Positions 7,781-16,255 of a stretch of 64,000 nucleotides of DNA are shown piece after piece (within the stretch, counting starts at the first letter, position 1; each line of letters begins with the position of its first letter). The notes under the pieces were generated by a model that was not told where the DNA came from, made no database searches, and worked only from the letters and a program-made list of their open reading frames with translations. The translations under genes were made by a program, and so were the position numbers. Source of the stretch: Streptococcus suis S735 (GTDB lineage Bacteria > Bacillota > Bacilli > Lactobacillales > Streptococcaceae); the NCBI RefSeq assembly GCF_000294495.1, contig NC_018526.1, positions 744,001 through 808,000 on the forward strand, written 5' to 3'.

Positions 7781-8809
7781 ATGTTACATTTTGAAAATGA
7801 CTATAACAAAGGTGCCCATCCCGCCTTGCTAGAAGCCTTAGTTGCAAGCAACCAAGAAGGTTTATCTGGATATGGCACTGATAAATATACTGAATCTGCT
7901 ATCGAAAAAATCAGACTTGCTACGGACTGTCCTCATGCACAAGTTACGTTTTTAGCAGGTGGCACGCAGACCAATCAAATTGTCATTTCGTCTATGTTAG
8001 CTTCCTATGAAGGAGTCATTGCAGCGGATACTGGTCATATTGCAGTTCATGAAGCAGGGGCAATTGAATTTACAGGCCATAAGGTGTTGGCCTTACCGCA
8101 TACGGATGGCAAACTTGTCGCAAGTGAAGTTGAGAACTATATTTCCGATTTCTACGCAGATGCTAATCATGCTCACATGGTTCATCCAGGAATGGTTTAT
8201 ATTTCCCATCCAACAGAGTATGGTACACTTTATAGCAAGTCAGAGTTAGAAGCCTTGTCAACAGTTTGTCGTCATCATAACATCCCGCTTTTTTTAGATG
8301 GAGCTCGTTTGGGTTATGGTCTTGCTGCACGCGATACGGATCTTGATTTGAAGACAATTGCAGAGCTGACAGATGTTTTCTACATTGGTGGGACAAAACT
8401 CGGTGCCTTGATGGGGGAAGCTTTGGTATTTACAAAGAACAACCAGCCTAAGAATTTCGTATCGATTGTCAAACACCATAGTGCCTTGTTGGCGAAAGGA
8501 AGAGTGACAGGTATCCAGTTTGATTGCTTATTTACTGATGACTTGTATCTTGAATTGGGGCGTCATGCTATAGCAATGGCAGAGCAACTGACCCAGATTT
8601 TGGAAGAGAAAGGCTTTCAATTCTATCTCAAATCCCCGACCAATCAGCAATTTGTTATTGTTAAGAATGAAGAATTGACTAGATTGACAGAAGTTGGAAT
8701 TGCCTATGGCTTCTGGGAGAAATACGACGATAGCCACAGTATCATCCGCTTTGCGACCAGCTGGTCAACTAGTCAAGCGGATATTGATGCGTTAAGGAAT
8801 AGATTATAA
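7781..8809 (+). CDS. low-specificity L-threonine aldolase family enzyme
   Basis: A 342-residue PLP enzyme of the beta-eliminating lyase/threonine aldolase family, likely cleaving L-threonine or L-allo-threonine to glycine and acetaldehyde. Visible signs are GGTQTNQIVI near residue 60, VHEAGAIEF (ring-stacking His), LFLDGARLGYGL with the PLP-pyridine Asp around residue 173, and the Schiff-base lysine in YIGGTKLGAL near residue 206. AAGGAGG lies 7 nt before the ATG. It is a single gene closed by a bidirectional terminator. Related family members can act on other hydroxy-amino acids, so the exact substrate is open. Confidence 0.85.
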   Translation: MLHFENDYNKGAHPALLEALVASNQEGLSGYGTDKYTESAIEKIRLATDCPHAQVTFLAGGTQTNQIVISSMLASYEGVIAADTGHIAVHEAGAIEFTGHKVLALPHTDGKLVASEVENYISDFYADANHAHMVHPGMVYISHPTEYGTLYSKSELEALSTVCRHHNIPLFLDGARLGYGLAARDTDLDLKTIAELTDVFYIGGTKLGALMGEALVFTKNNQPKNFVSIVKHHSALLAKGRVTGIQFDCLFTDDLYLELGRHAIAMAEQLTQILEEKGFQFYLKSPTNQQFVIVKNEELTRLTEVGIAYGFWEKYDDSHSIIRFATSWSTSQADIDALRNRL

Positions 8810-8814
8810 TTAAT

Positions 8815-8842
8815 AAAAAAGAAAGGGTTAGCCTTTCTTTTT
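8815..8842. terminator. bidirectional terminator
   Basis: AAAAAAGAAAGG pairs with CCTTTCTTTTT around loop GTTAG, giving a T run on both strands. It serves the aldolase gene on + and the converging membrane protein gene on -. Confidence 0.85.
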
Positions 8843-9211
8843 AGTTTGTAAATAATGATAGCGATAAACTGCATAACGTTCAATAAGGCGGTAGCCTATT
8901 CCCCCTGCGATTGCATGTACAATCAGGGCAATGTGCAATTCTAGTGGTGCTTTTATAGTGATACCAAATAGAATACCGATTACAGTCCATCCTAGTATCA
9001 CCCACCATAAGTACTTAAATGGAGCATACTGACCATCCTGGTCTTTAACTTCACTGGAAACCCTGATTGAACAACCGGTCAATACTCCCATGGGGAGCAA
9101 TGAACGAGTATCAAATGGTTCTGGTAAAAATGACGATAAGGCGAAGATTTGTATAAGCGCAAAAATCAGTAGCCAAACGAAAATCGGCGTTTTTAGAATG
9201 ACGTATTTCAT
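8828..9211 (-). CDS. hypothetical membrane protein, 127 aa
   Basis: A small integral membrane protein with about four hydrophobic segments: IFVWLLIFALIQIFALSSFL, a weak LLPMGVLTGCSI, WWVILGWTVIGILFGITI and HIALIVHAIAGGIGYRLI. The C-terminus is basic (QTKKKG). I recognise no family. The ATG at 9211 (minus strand) is preceded by AAGAGGTG with good spacing; a GTG 9 nt further up overlaps that site and is less likely. Confidence 0.65.
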   Translation of the reverse strand: MKYVILKTPIFVWLLIFALIQIFALSSFLPEPFDTRSLLPMGVLTGCSIRVSSEVKDQDGQYAPFKYLWWVILGWTVIGILFGITIKAPLELHIALIVHAIAGGIGYRLIERYAVYRYHYLQTKKKG

Positions 9212-9271
9212 ATTGCACACCTCTTGAAATTAGTATATCAAATCCAAGAATGTAAAACAAATATTTTTGTG

Positions 9272-9685
9272 CTATTGATTAGAAGTCGTTTCGGATGCCC
9301 CACTAGTTACCTCTGTATCAGTACTGGTTTCTGTCCTTGTCTCCAAAGCTTGGGTAGCAGACGTTTCTGTAGACGAGGAAGAGACAGTCGACTCTACTAA
9401 AGAGCTGGTCTCGGTTTGGGTTGAGGATGTTGTTTCGGAGCTTGAACTTGTTGAATCTTGTACTTCTGTTAATGGATTGTCGCTTGATGATTGGCTGGGG
9501 CTAGTGGCGCTGGATGATGAAATGGTAGTACTTGGAGATGTTGAGGATGTTGCAGGTTTTGCTGTAAAGGTGTAGATAGTGATGCAGGCAGTGATAATCC
9601 CTAAAATAGACCCGATAAAGGTTAAATATTTTTGAAAATTAGTTAAACCAGCCGGTTTTTTATTTGTATTCTTACGTGTATTCAT
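9272..9685 (-). CDS. Ser/Thr-rich membrane-anchored protein (possibly DUF6556)
   Basis: A 137-residue protein with a basic cytoplasmic N-terminus, one membrane segment (about residues 20-42, YLTFIGSILGIITACITIYTF) and a low-complexity outer tail. The tail is almost entirely Ser, Thr, Glu and Ala, without cysteine or an LPXTG motif. The N-terminal GLTNFQKYLTFIGSILGIITACITIY portion looks conserved in streptococci (I think DUF6556), and the tail is probably an unstructured spacer or glycosylation substrate. The function is unknown. GGAGGT precedes the ATG. Confidence 0.65.
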   Translation of the reverse strand: MNTRKNTNKKPAGLTNFQKYLTFIGSILGIITACITIYTFTAKPATSSTSPSTTISSSSATSPSQSSSDNPLTEVQDSTSSSSETTSSTQTETSSLVESTVSSSSTETSATQALETRTETSTDTEVTSGASETTSNQ

Positions 9686-9797
9686 GATGTACCTCCACCT
9701 TTAGTTTAAGATAGGAAGTTTAAAACTATCTTAAAGATTGCCGAAAGGCATGAAAACATGATAAAATAGGACTATTGCAATAAAAGGAATATAAAAA

Positions 9798-10940
9798 ATG
9801 ATTTATTTTGATAATGCGGCAACGACACAGGTCTATCCAGAAGTTCTCAAGACCTATACGGAAGTGGCGACAAAAATCTGGGGAAACCCCTCTAGCCTCC
9901 ATAGTCTAGGCAGTCAGGCAACCCGTATTTTGGAAGCATCTCGCAAGCAAATCGCAGAATTGCTTGGCCAGGATAGCAAAGAAATCTTTTTCACCTCAGG
10001 TGGTACGGAAGGTGACAACTGGGTCATCAAGGGAGTGGCATTTGAAAAGGCACACCTGGGCAAGCACATCATCGTTTCGGCTATCGAACACCCAGCCGTA
10101 AAAGAATCTGCGCTTTGGCTCAAAACGCAAGGTTTTGAGGTTGATTTGGCTCCGGTCAATGCCCAAGGTTTTGTTGATGTTTCAGCCTTAGAAAGCTTGA
10201 TTCGTCCAGATACCACACTGGTTTCTATCATGGCCGTCAACAATGAAATTGGTGCTATTCAGCCCATTCAGGAAATATCTCAACTGTTAGCTGATAAGCC
10301 AACCATCTCATTCCATGTGGATGCGGTGCAGGCTATCGGCAAAGTGCCGACGGAACGGTATTTGACAGACCGAGTTGATTTTGCCAGTTTTTCAGGTCAC
10401 AAATTCCACTCTGTCAGAGGAGTAGGTTTCGTCTATATCAAAGCTGGCAAGAAAATCGCTCCGCTATTGACAGGGGGAGGACAGGAAAGCGATAAACGCT
10501 CAACCACGGAAAATGTGGCTGGCATTGCTGCGACAGCTAAGGCGCTCCGCTTGACCTTGGACAAGGCAGCAGATAGCCAAAAGCGACTGGCAGCCATGAA
10601 GCAGATCCTTGTGGATGAATTGGGCAAATACGACGATGTGACAGTTTTTTCTGGGCTAGAGGACTTTGTGCCCAGTATTGTAACTTTCGGAATTAAAAAC
10701 ATCCGTGGCGAGGTCATTGTCCATGCCTTTGAAGACCACCAGATTTACATTTCGACAACCTCAGCCTGCTCGTCCAAGGCTGGAAAACCGGCTGGAACCC
10801 TAATTGCTATGGGGGTTCCGCAGAAGTTGGCTCAAACTGCCGTCCGTATCAGCTTGGATGATGACAACGATATGGGGCAAATCGAACAATTCCTCACGAT
10901 TTTCAAACAAATTTATCAAAACACACAGAAAGTAAGGTAG
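9798..10940 (+). CDS. cysteine desulfurase (NifS/IscS-like)
   Basis: A 380-residue PLP enzyme that removes sulfur from cysteine and passes it as a persulfide. The sequence shows [14 protein letters not shown] at the N-terminus, [12 protein letters not shown], the PLP lysine in [13 protein letters not shown] near residue 203, and the active-site cysteine in [14 protein letters not shown] near residue 325. The gene ends 1 nt before thiI, so its likely partner is ThiI for 4-thiouridine in tRNA and thiazole sulfur. A candidate promoter (TTGCCG...TAAAAT, 18 nt) lies 40 nt upstream. Confidence 0.92.
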   Translation: MIYFDNAATTQVYPEVLKTYTEVATKIWGNPSSLHSLGSQATRILEASRKQIAELLGQDSKEIFFTSGGTEGDNWVIKGVAFEKAHLGKHIIVSAIEHPAVKESALWLKTQGFEVDLAPVNAQGFVDVSALESLIRPDTTLVSIMAVNNEIGAIQPIQEISQLLADKPTISFHVDAVQAIGKVPTERYLTDRVDFASFSGHKFHSVRGVGFVYIKAGKKIAPLLTGGGQESDKRSTTENVAGIAATAKALRLTLDKAADSQKRLAAMKQILVDELGKYDDVTVFSGLEDFVPSIVTFGIKNIRGEVIVHAFEDHQIYISTTSACSSKAGKPAGTLIAMGVPQKLAQTAVRISLDDDNDMGQIEQFLTIFKQIYQNTQKVR

Positions 10941-10941
10941 A

Positions 10942-12159
10942 ATGAACTATTCAGAAATTATGATTCGCTATGGCGAATTGTCAACTAAAGGGAAAAACAA
11001 GATGCGGTTTGTCAACAAACTCCGCAATAATATCAAGCATGTCCTTTCTGTTTACCCAGAAGTGACCGTTTATTTTGACCGTGACCGTGGTCATGTCTAT
11101 TTGAATGGGGCGGATTATCAGGAAGTTTCAGCTTCTTTGAAGAAGATTTTTGGGATCCAAAATTTCGCACCGTCTTATAAGATTGAAAAGTCTGTTCCAG
11201 CTTTGAAAGAAGCGGTTGTGGAAATAATGCAGACCATTTACAAGGAAGGGATGACCTTCAAGATTGCTGCGCGTCGTAGTGATCACAGTTTTGAATTGGA
11301 CAGCCGTGACCTTAACCAAGTCCTTGGAGATGCGGTTTTTACAGCTATTCCAAATGTACAGGTACAGATGAAGTCACCAGATATTACCTTGCGAGTGGAA
11401 ATCCGTCCTGATGCTGCTTATATTTCTCATGAAGAAATCAAGGGGGCAGGCGGTCTGCCAGTTGGAACATCTGGAAAAGGAACGCTTATGTTATCAGGTG
11501 GTATTGATTCGCCTGTTGCGGGCTATTTAGCACTGAAACGTGGGGTTGAAATCGAAGCCCTGCACTTTGCAAGTCCGCCTTATACTAGCCCGGGTGCGCT
11601 TAAAAAAGCCCATGATTTGACTCGCAAATTGACTGCCTTTGGTGGTAATATCACCTTTATTGAAGTGCCGTTTACAGAAATTCAGGAAGAAATCAAGGAA
11701 AAGGCACCTGAAGCTTATTTGATGACCTTGACACGTCGCTTCATGATGCGGATTACAGACCGAGTACGGGAAGAGCGTGGTGCCATGGTTATTATCAATG
11801 GTGAAAGTCTAGGACAAGTGGCAAGTCAGACCCTGGAATCCATGCAGGCTATCAATGCGGTGACAAATACACCTGTTATCCGTCCAGTCGTTACCATGGA
11901 CAAGTTGGAAATCATTGATATTGCACAAGAAATTGATACCTTTGATATTTCCATCCAGCCATTTGAGGATTGCTGTACCATCTTTGCCCCTGACCGTCCA
12001 AAAACTAACCCTAAAATCAAAAATGTCGAGCAATACGAGGCTCGAATGGATGTAGAAGGCTTGGTGGAACGAGCTGTGGCTGGGATTATCGTAACTGAAA
12101 TCACACCGAAAGAAGAAGTGAAAGACGAAGTGGATAGTTTAATTGAAGACTTACTGTAG
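10942..12159 (+). CDS. thiI: tRNA 4-thiouridine synthase / sulfurtransferase ThiI
   Basis: A 405-residue enzyme that adenylates U8 of tRNA and inserts sulfur. It has an N-terminal ferredoxin-like plus THUMP region (about 1-165) followed by the PP-loop ATP pyrophosphatase domain, with [17 protein letters not shown] near residue 185. The C-terminal rhodanese domain of the E. coli enzyme is absent, as is normal in Firmicutes. [16 protein letters not shown] segment sits near residue 345. It starts 1 nt after the cysteine desulfurase stop; coupled translation is likely. Confidence 0.95.
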   Translation: MNYSEIMIRYGELSTKGKNKMRFVNKLRNNIKHVLSVYPEVTVYFDRDRGHVYLNGADYQEVSASLKKIFGIQNFAPSYKIEKSVPALKEAVVEIMQTIYKEGMTFKIAARRSDHSFELDSRDLNQVLGDAVFTAIPNVQVQMKSPDITLRVEIRPDAAYISHEEIKGAGGLPVGTSGKGTLMLSGGIDSPVAGYLALKRGVEIEALHFASPPYTSPGALKKAHDLTRKLTAFGGNITFIEVPFTEIQEEIKEKAPEAYLMTLTRRFMMRITDRVREERGAMVIINGESLGQVASQTLESMQAINAVTNTPVIRPVVTMDKLEIIDIAQEIDTFDISIQPFEDCCTIFAPDRPKTNPKIKNVEQYEARMDVEGLVERAVAGIIVTEITPKEEVKDEVDSLIEDLL

Positions 12160-12184
12160 AATTCAATTGTTTTGGCATACATTT

Positions 12185-12210
12185 AAATCCAGCTATTGCT
12201 GGATTTTTTA
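12185..12210 (+). terminator. thiI terminator
   Basis: AAATCCAGC pairs with GCTGGATTT around loop TATT, followed by a T run. Confidence 0.85.
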
Positions 12211-12280
12211 ATACGAATCGTTCGGAAAAATCGAATTTGTATGATATAATAAGACTTCAGAAAAAAACAAAGGAGTTATT

Positions 12281-13606
12281 ATGAAAAAAGGAGCACTAAC
12301 AGGATTACTCCTGTTTGGTATGTTTTTTGGTGCAGGAAACTTGATTTTCCCACCTGCACTTGGTGTCTTATCTGGTGAGAATTTCTGGCCTGCTATTTTA
12401 GGATTTGTCGTTTCGGGTGTCGGTATTGCAGTCATTGCCCTGATTGTCGGAACATTGAACCCCAAAGGTTATGTACATGAGATTTCTCGCAAGATTTCAC
12501 CGACTTTTGCAACGATTTATCTTGTTGCCTTGTATTTGGCGATTGGTCCTTTCTTTGCCATTCCGCGTACAGCTACAACGTCCTTTGAAATTGGTATTGC
12601 GCCATTATTGGGCGATGCGAATCTCGGTCTTTGGTTGTTTGGCTTTACAGCTCTATACTTTGTGGCAGCTTATCTGATTGCCCTCAATCCATCTCAAATC
12701 TTAAATAGTATCGGACGTATTTTAACCCCTGTTTTTGCGATTTTGATTGTGATTTTGGTGGTGCTTGGTATTGTTAAGTACGGATCAACAAGTCCGTTAC
12801 CAGCTTCGGAAGCTTACTCAGCAGGACAGGCATTTGGTACAGGATTTATCGAGGGATACAATACACTCGACGCACTTGCTTCTATTGCTTTTAGTGTCGT
12901 AGCAGTAAATACCTTGAAACAACTTGGTTTCTCAAGCAAAAGGGAATATGTATCAACTATTTGGTCTGTTGGCTTAGTTGTAGCCTTGGCATTCTCAGCT
13001 CTATATGTTGGTTTGGCTTTTTTAGGAAATCATTTTCCTGTGCCTGCGGATGTTTTGGCTTCCGATACCAACAAGGGTGTTTACATTCTTTCGCAAGCAA
13101 CACAGGCTATTTTTGGACCAGGTGCACAAATTTTCTTAGCTGCTATGGTTATCGTTACTTGCTTTACGACGACGGCTGGCTTGATTGTTTCTTCAGGTGA
13201 ATTTTTCGCTGAGCGTTTCCCACGTTTTAGCTACAAAGTATATGCGACTATCTTTACCTTGATTGGCTTTGGGATTGCCAACCTCGGTTTGAACAATATC
13301 ATCACCTTCTCTGTTCCAGTTCTTTTGGTTCTCTATCCAATCACTATCTGTATTGTCTTGATTACCATTGTTAACAAATTTGTACCGCTTTCGACTTATG
13401 GTATGCAATTAACTGTGGGACTTGTGACAGCTTTGTCATTGGTAGAAGTGTTAGCAGGACAATTCAACTGGACTGCTGTTTCAAAAATCATCTCAGCTCT
13501 GCCATTGGCAGGACAATCATTAGCATGGTTATTACCAGCTCTTGTCGGAATCGTCCTCTCTCTATTCTTACCAAACAAGCAGGAGAGCGAAGTTTTTGAA
13601 ATGTAA
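12281..13606 (+). CDS. brnQ: branched-chain amino acid transport carrier BrnQ
   Basis: A 441-residue LIVCS-family cation symporter for Leu, Ile and Val with about 12 membrane segments. It begins with the family-typical GLLLFGMFFGAGNLIFPPALG and contains AIGPFFAIPRTATTSFEIG around residue 88, plus EGYNTLDALASIAFSVV. A TATAAT lies 35 nt upstream and AAAGGAG precedes the ATG. It is a single gene between terminators. Its substrate links it to ilvE elsewhere in the window. Confidence 0.95.
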   Translation: MKKGALTGLLLFGMFFGAGNLIFPPALGVLSGENFWPAILGFVVSGVGIAVIALIVGTLNPKGYVHEISRKISPTFATIYLVALYLAIGPFFAIPRTATTSFEIGIAPLLGDANLGLWLFGFTALYFVAAYLIALNPSQILNSIGRILTPVFAILIVILVVLGIVKYGSTSPLPASEAYSAGQAFGTGFIEGYNTLDALASIAFSVVAVNTLKQLGFSSKREYVSTIWSVGLVVALAFSALYVGLAFLGNHFPVPADVLASDTNKGVYILSQATQAIFGPGAQIFLAAMVIVTCFTTTAGLIVSSGEFFAERFPRFSYKVYATIFTLIGFGIANLGLNNIITFSVPVLLVLYPITICIVLITIVNKFVPLSTYGMQLTVGLVTALSLVEVLAGQFNWTAVSKIISALPLAGQSLAWLLPALVGIVLSLFLPNKQESEVFEM

Positions 13607-13616
13607 AAAAATGATA

Positions 13617-13645
13617 CAAAACACTTGCATTTGCAGGTGTTTTTG
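13617..13645 (+). terminator. brnQ terminator
   Basis: AACACTTGC pairs with GCAGGTGTT (one G-U pair), followed by TTTTTG. It overlaps the -35 element of the following promoter. Confidence 0.8.
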
Positions 13646-13652
13646 TTATAAT
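13625..13652 (+). promoter_or_regulatory. promoter of the rplU-rpmA operon
   Basis: TTGCAT (13625-13630) and TATAAT (13647-13652) have 16-nt spacing. The -35 hexamer lies inside the brnQ terminator hairpin. Confidence 0.6.
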
Positions 13653-13659
13653 AGGACTG

Positions 13660-13796
13660 TTGACTATGCACACATCCTGTGCAACCGCACGAATGCCGTT
13701 CTTTCGTTGAGAGTAGAGTAAGTGGTTCGTCCCACGGTACTAGGCGAGTCTTCACATCAAATTCGGGTAAGACCCAAAAATCATAGGAGGTGCATA
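13660..13796 (+). promoter_or_regulatory. ribosomal protein L21 leader RNA
   Basis: A 5' leader of about 135 nt between promoter and rplU with several short complementary blocks and the tail GGGTAAGACCC...AATCATAGGAGGTGCATA before the ATG. Position and content match the L21 leader family of Firmicutes, through which L21 is thought to control its own operon. The call rests on context and my memory of the motif, not a covariance search. Confidence 0.65.
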
Positions 13797-14111
13797 ATGA
13801 GCACATATGCAATCATTAAAACTGGCGGCAAACAAGTTAAAGTTGAAGTCGGTCAAGCTATCTACGTTGAAAAATTGAACGTTGAAGCAGGTCAAGAAGT
13901 TACTTTCGAAGAAGTAGTTCTTGTTGGTGGTGAGAAAACTGTTGTGGGTACTCCACTCGTAGCAGGCGCTACTGTTGTTGGTACTGTTGAAAAACAAGGT
14001 AAACAGAAAAAAGTTGTTACCTTCAAGTACAAACCTAAAAAAGGTAGCCACCGCAAACAAGGTCACCGTCAACCTTACACAAAAGTTGTTATCAACGCTA
14101 TCAACGCTTAA
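13797..14111 (+). CDS. rplU: 50S ribosomal protein L21
   Basis: A 104-residue ribosomal protein beginning [20 protein letters not shown] and ending [11 protein letters not shown], with the conserved [20 protein letters not shown] near the C-terminus, where it contacts 23S rRNA. AGGAGG lies 8 nt before the ATG. It is the first gene of a short operon with rpmA. Confidence 0.97.
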   Translation: MSTYAIIKTGGKQVKVEVGQAIYVEKLNVEAGQEVTFEEVVLVGGEKTVVGTPLVAGATVVGTVEKQGKQKKVVTFKYKPKKGSHRKQGHRQPYTKVVINAINA

Positions 14112-14157
14112 TCGCGTAGCTTGAAGCAATCATTACAGAAATTCGGAGGAATAACAT

Positions 14158-14451
14158 ATGTTAAACTTGAATCTTGCTAACTTGCAATTTATGGCCCACA
14201 AAAAAGGTGGAGGTTCAACGTCAAACGGTCGTGACTCACAAGCGAAACGCCTTGGTGCGAAAGCTGCTGACGGCCAAACTGTATCAGGTGGTTCAATCCT
14301 TTACCGCCAACGTGGTACAAAAATCTATCCAGGAGCTAACGTAGGTCGTGGTGGAGATGACACTCTTTACGCTAAAGTAGAAGGCGTTGTACGCTTCGAA
14401 CGTAAAGGTCGCGATAAGAAACAAGTATCTGTTTATCCAATCGCAAAATAA
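14158..14451 (+). CDS. rpmA: 50S ribosomal protein L27, with cleavable N-terminal extension
   Basis: A 97-residue protein. The mature part begins around [17 protein letters not shown]; before it is an extension [11 protein letters not shown] of the type removed by the cysteine protease Prp in Firmicutes. L27's mature N-terminus reaches the peptidyl-transferase centre, so removal is expected to be essential. CGGAGGA lies 9 nt before the extended start, and there is no ribosome binding site before the internal ATG, so the extension is really made. The prp gene that usually separates rplU and rpmA is absent here (46-nt gap). Confidence 0.97.
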   Translation: MLNLNLANLQFMAHKKGGGSTSNGRDSQAKRLGAKAADGQTVSGGSILYRQRGTKIYPGANVGRGGDDTLYAKVEGVVRFERKGRDKKQVSVYPIAK

Positions 14452-14473
14452 GTCTGAAAATGGCTTTACAATA

Positions 14474-14507
14474 GGCTTTCCGAGTTGTTTTCGGAGAGTC
14501 TTTTTTG
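14474..14507 (+). terminator. rpmA terminator
   Basis: GGCTTTCCGA pairs with TCGGAGAGTC (one G-U pair), followed by six T. Confidence 0.85.
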
Positions 14508-14626
14508 TAATTTGATTTTGCTATTTTTAAAAGTGTACGATAGAAGTGATTTAAGACGGCAATATCTTCTCTATAGGATAAAAATATTTTGCCATCTGCA
14601 CTGTTGCGCTGCCTATAAGTTCTACG

Positions 14627-14819
14627 TTCAGTAGTAGATGAAATGTTCAGAGGAAGTGGTATGGGTTCCAACTTAGTAAAATTAGTCATTGATGATTTGG
14701 CGAACAGAAATTCCAAAGCCTTTCAAATTGCAGTTGAAGAAGAGAAATTGGGAACCTGGAAGTTATACAAGAAATTAGTTTTGAAGAACAGGACGGGCTA
14801 GTCTATTTGCGAAAACGCA
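14627..14819 (+). pseudogene. GNAT acetyltransferase remnant
   Basis: This is part of a 432-nt gap between rpmA and the LysR gene with no intact gene. One frame reads LRSVVDEMFRGSGMGSNLVK, then ...AFQIAVEEEKLGTWKLYKKL and a stop. That is the acetyl-CoA binding motif (RGSGMG) and the C-terminal half of a GNAT enzyme, without the N-terminal half. A second frame, overlapping the end of the first, continues with EVIQEISFEEQDGLVYLRKR, which looks like the true C-terminus. The stretch GAAGTTATACAAGAAATTAG is read as KLYKKL in one frame and EVIQEI in the other, which suggests loss of a direct-repeat unit. An in-frame TAA at about 14618 closes it upstream. Confidence 0.6.
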
Positions 14820-14883
14820 AGAGTTCAGCAAATTCTTGCTTTTTTTGATATAATGGTAGAAGCAGTTTTAAGAGGTATCAGGT

Positions 14884-15798
14884 ATGAATATTCAACAATT
14901 ACGCTACGTTGTAGCCATTGCAAACAGTGGTACATTTCGAGAGGCGGCTGAGAAAATGTATGTGTCCCAGCCTAGTTTGTCCATTTCCATTCGTGATTTG
15001 GAAAAAGAGTTAGGTTTTCAAATTTTTAGCCGAACTAGTTCAGGAACTTTTTTGACACAAAAAGGGATGGAATTCTATGAGAAAGCTCAGGCTTTAGTTA
15101 AGGGATTTGATCAGTTTGAGCATCTCTATTTGCAACCTGAGGAAGGTGAGAAGACTTTTTCAATTTCAAGTCAGCATTATGATTTTCTTCCCCCATTGAT
15201 TACGGAGTTCTCTCGTAGCCACCCGCAGTACCCTCATTTTCGCATTTTTGAATCTACTACAGTACAGATTTTAGATGAGGTTGCTCAAGGTTATAGCGAG
15301 CTTGGTATTATTTATTTGAACGAGAGAAATACAAAAGGAATCATGCAGAAATTGGATAAACTTCACTTGCAAGCTGTAGATTTGTCTGCATTTCAGACTC
15401 ATATCTACCTTCGTGAAGATCATCCTTTGACAAAGAAAGCTGAGATTGATCCAGTAGATTTGGTAGGTCTACCTACCGTACGGTTCACTCAAGAAAAAGA
15501 GGCTTATCTTTATTATTCCGAGAACTTGATTGATACGTCGGATTCCTCGGTGGTGTTTGATGTGACAGACCGTGCTACTTTGAATGGAATTTTGGAGCGT
15601 ACGGATGCCTATGCAACTGGTTCGGGCTATCTTGATGACGAGAGTGTCAATGGCATTACCGTAATTCCTCTCAAAGGAAAGGTAGACAATCGCATGGTCT
15701 ACGTTAAACGAGCTAATGATGAACTTAGTTCTTGTGCCAAAGACTTTATTGAAACCATGCAGGCATATTTTGATAAGAAGAAGGATGAAAATGCGTAA
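14884..15798 (+). CDS. LysR-family regulator, MtaR/CpsY type
   Basis: A 304-residue regulator. The N-terminal winged helix-turn-helix (MNIQQLRYVVAIANSGTFREAAEKMYVSQPSLSISIRDLEKELG) is followed by a type 2 periplasmic-binding-like effector domain (about 90-300). The position upstream of lspA-rluD is the same as for the MtaR/CpsY regulators of other streptococci, which control methionine uptake and metabolism and resistance to killing by neutrophils. The stop codon overlaps the start of lspA by 8 nt. AGAGGTATCAGGT precedes the ATG. The specific regulon here is inference. Confidence 0.8.
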   Translation: MNIQQLRYVVAIANSGTFREAAEKMYVSQPSLSISIRDLEKELGFQIFSRTSSGTFLTQKGMEFYEKAQALVKGFDQFEHLYLQPEEGEKTFSISSQHYDFLPPLITEFSRSHPQYPHFRIFESTTVQILDEVAQGYSELGIIYLNERNTKGIMQKLDKLHLQAVDLSAFQTHIYLREDHPLTKKAEIDPVDLVGLPTVRFTQEKEAYLYYSENLIDTSDSSVVFDVTDRATLNGILERTDAYATGSGYLDDESVNGITVIPLKGKVDNRMVYVKRANDELSSCAKDFIETMQAYFDKKKDENA

Positions 15799-16255
15799 AA
15801 TTGGATTTCCATTTTTGATGGTAGTATTAATTGGTTTGGACCAGTTTGTAAAAGCTTGGACAGTTGCCAATATTGAATTAGATACGGTAACGGAATTTAT
15901 ACCAGGATTGATGAGCTTAGCTTATCTAAGAAATTATGGTGCTGCCTGGTCGATTTTACAAAATCAGCAGTGGTTTTTCACGATAATGACAATTGTTGCT
16001 GTGACAGGCCTAGTGTGGTACTATATCAAACAGATTAAGGGCAATATCTGGACTTTATTCAGTCTGTCTTTGATGATTGCTGGTGCTCTTGGAAATTTTA
16101 TTGATCGTCTTAGATTGGGATATGTGGTGGACATGTTTCACTTGGATTTTATTAGTTTCCCTGTATTTAATGTAGCAGATGTTTGTCTGACAGTTGGTGT
16201 AGGTATTTTATTTATTTGTATTATGAAAGAAGAGAGTAATGGAAGTAAGAGTTGA
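15791..16255 (+). CDS. lspA: lipoprotein signal peptidase
   Basis: An aspartic membrane protease of about 154 residues (signal peptidase II) that cleaves prolipoproteins before the lipidated cysteine. It has four membrane segments and the conserved blocks DQFVKAW, RNYGAAWS, GNFIDRLRLGYVVDMF and FNVADVCL. The last two carry the catalytic aspartates. I chose the ATG at 15791 because AAGAAGGA is about 5 nt upstream; an ATG at 15785 touches the ribosome binding site. It overlaps the regulator gene before it and the rluD gene after it. Confidence 0.93.
   Translation: MRKIGFPFLMVVLIGLDQFVKAWTVANIELDTVTEFIPGLMSLAYLRNYGAAWSILQNQQWFFTIMTIVAVTGLVWYYIKQIKGNIWTLFSLSLMIAGALGNFIDRLRLGYVVDMFHLDFISFPVFNVADVCLTVGVGILFICIMKEESNGSKS

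Noticed and set aside
9272..9685. The Ser/Thr-rich stretch as a sequence repeat or surface adhesin
   Set aside because: Low-complexity composition without a defined repeat unit, signal cleavage site or LPXTG motif.
12253..12267. A possible CodY box overlapping the brnQ transcription start
   Set aside because: Only about 10 of 15 positions match, which is common by chance in this AT-rich DNA.
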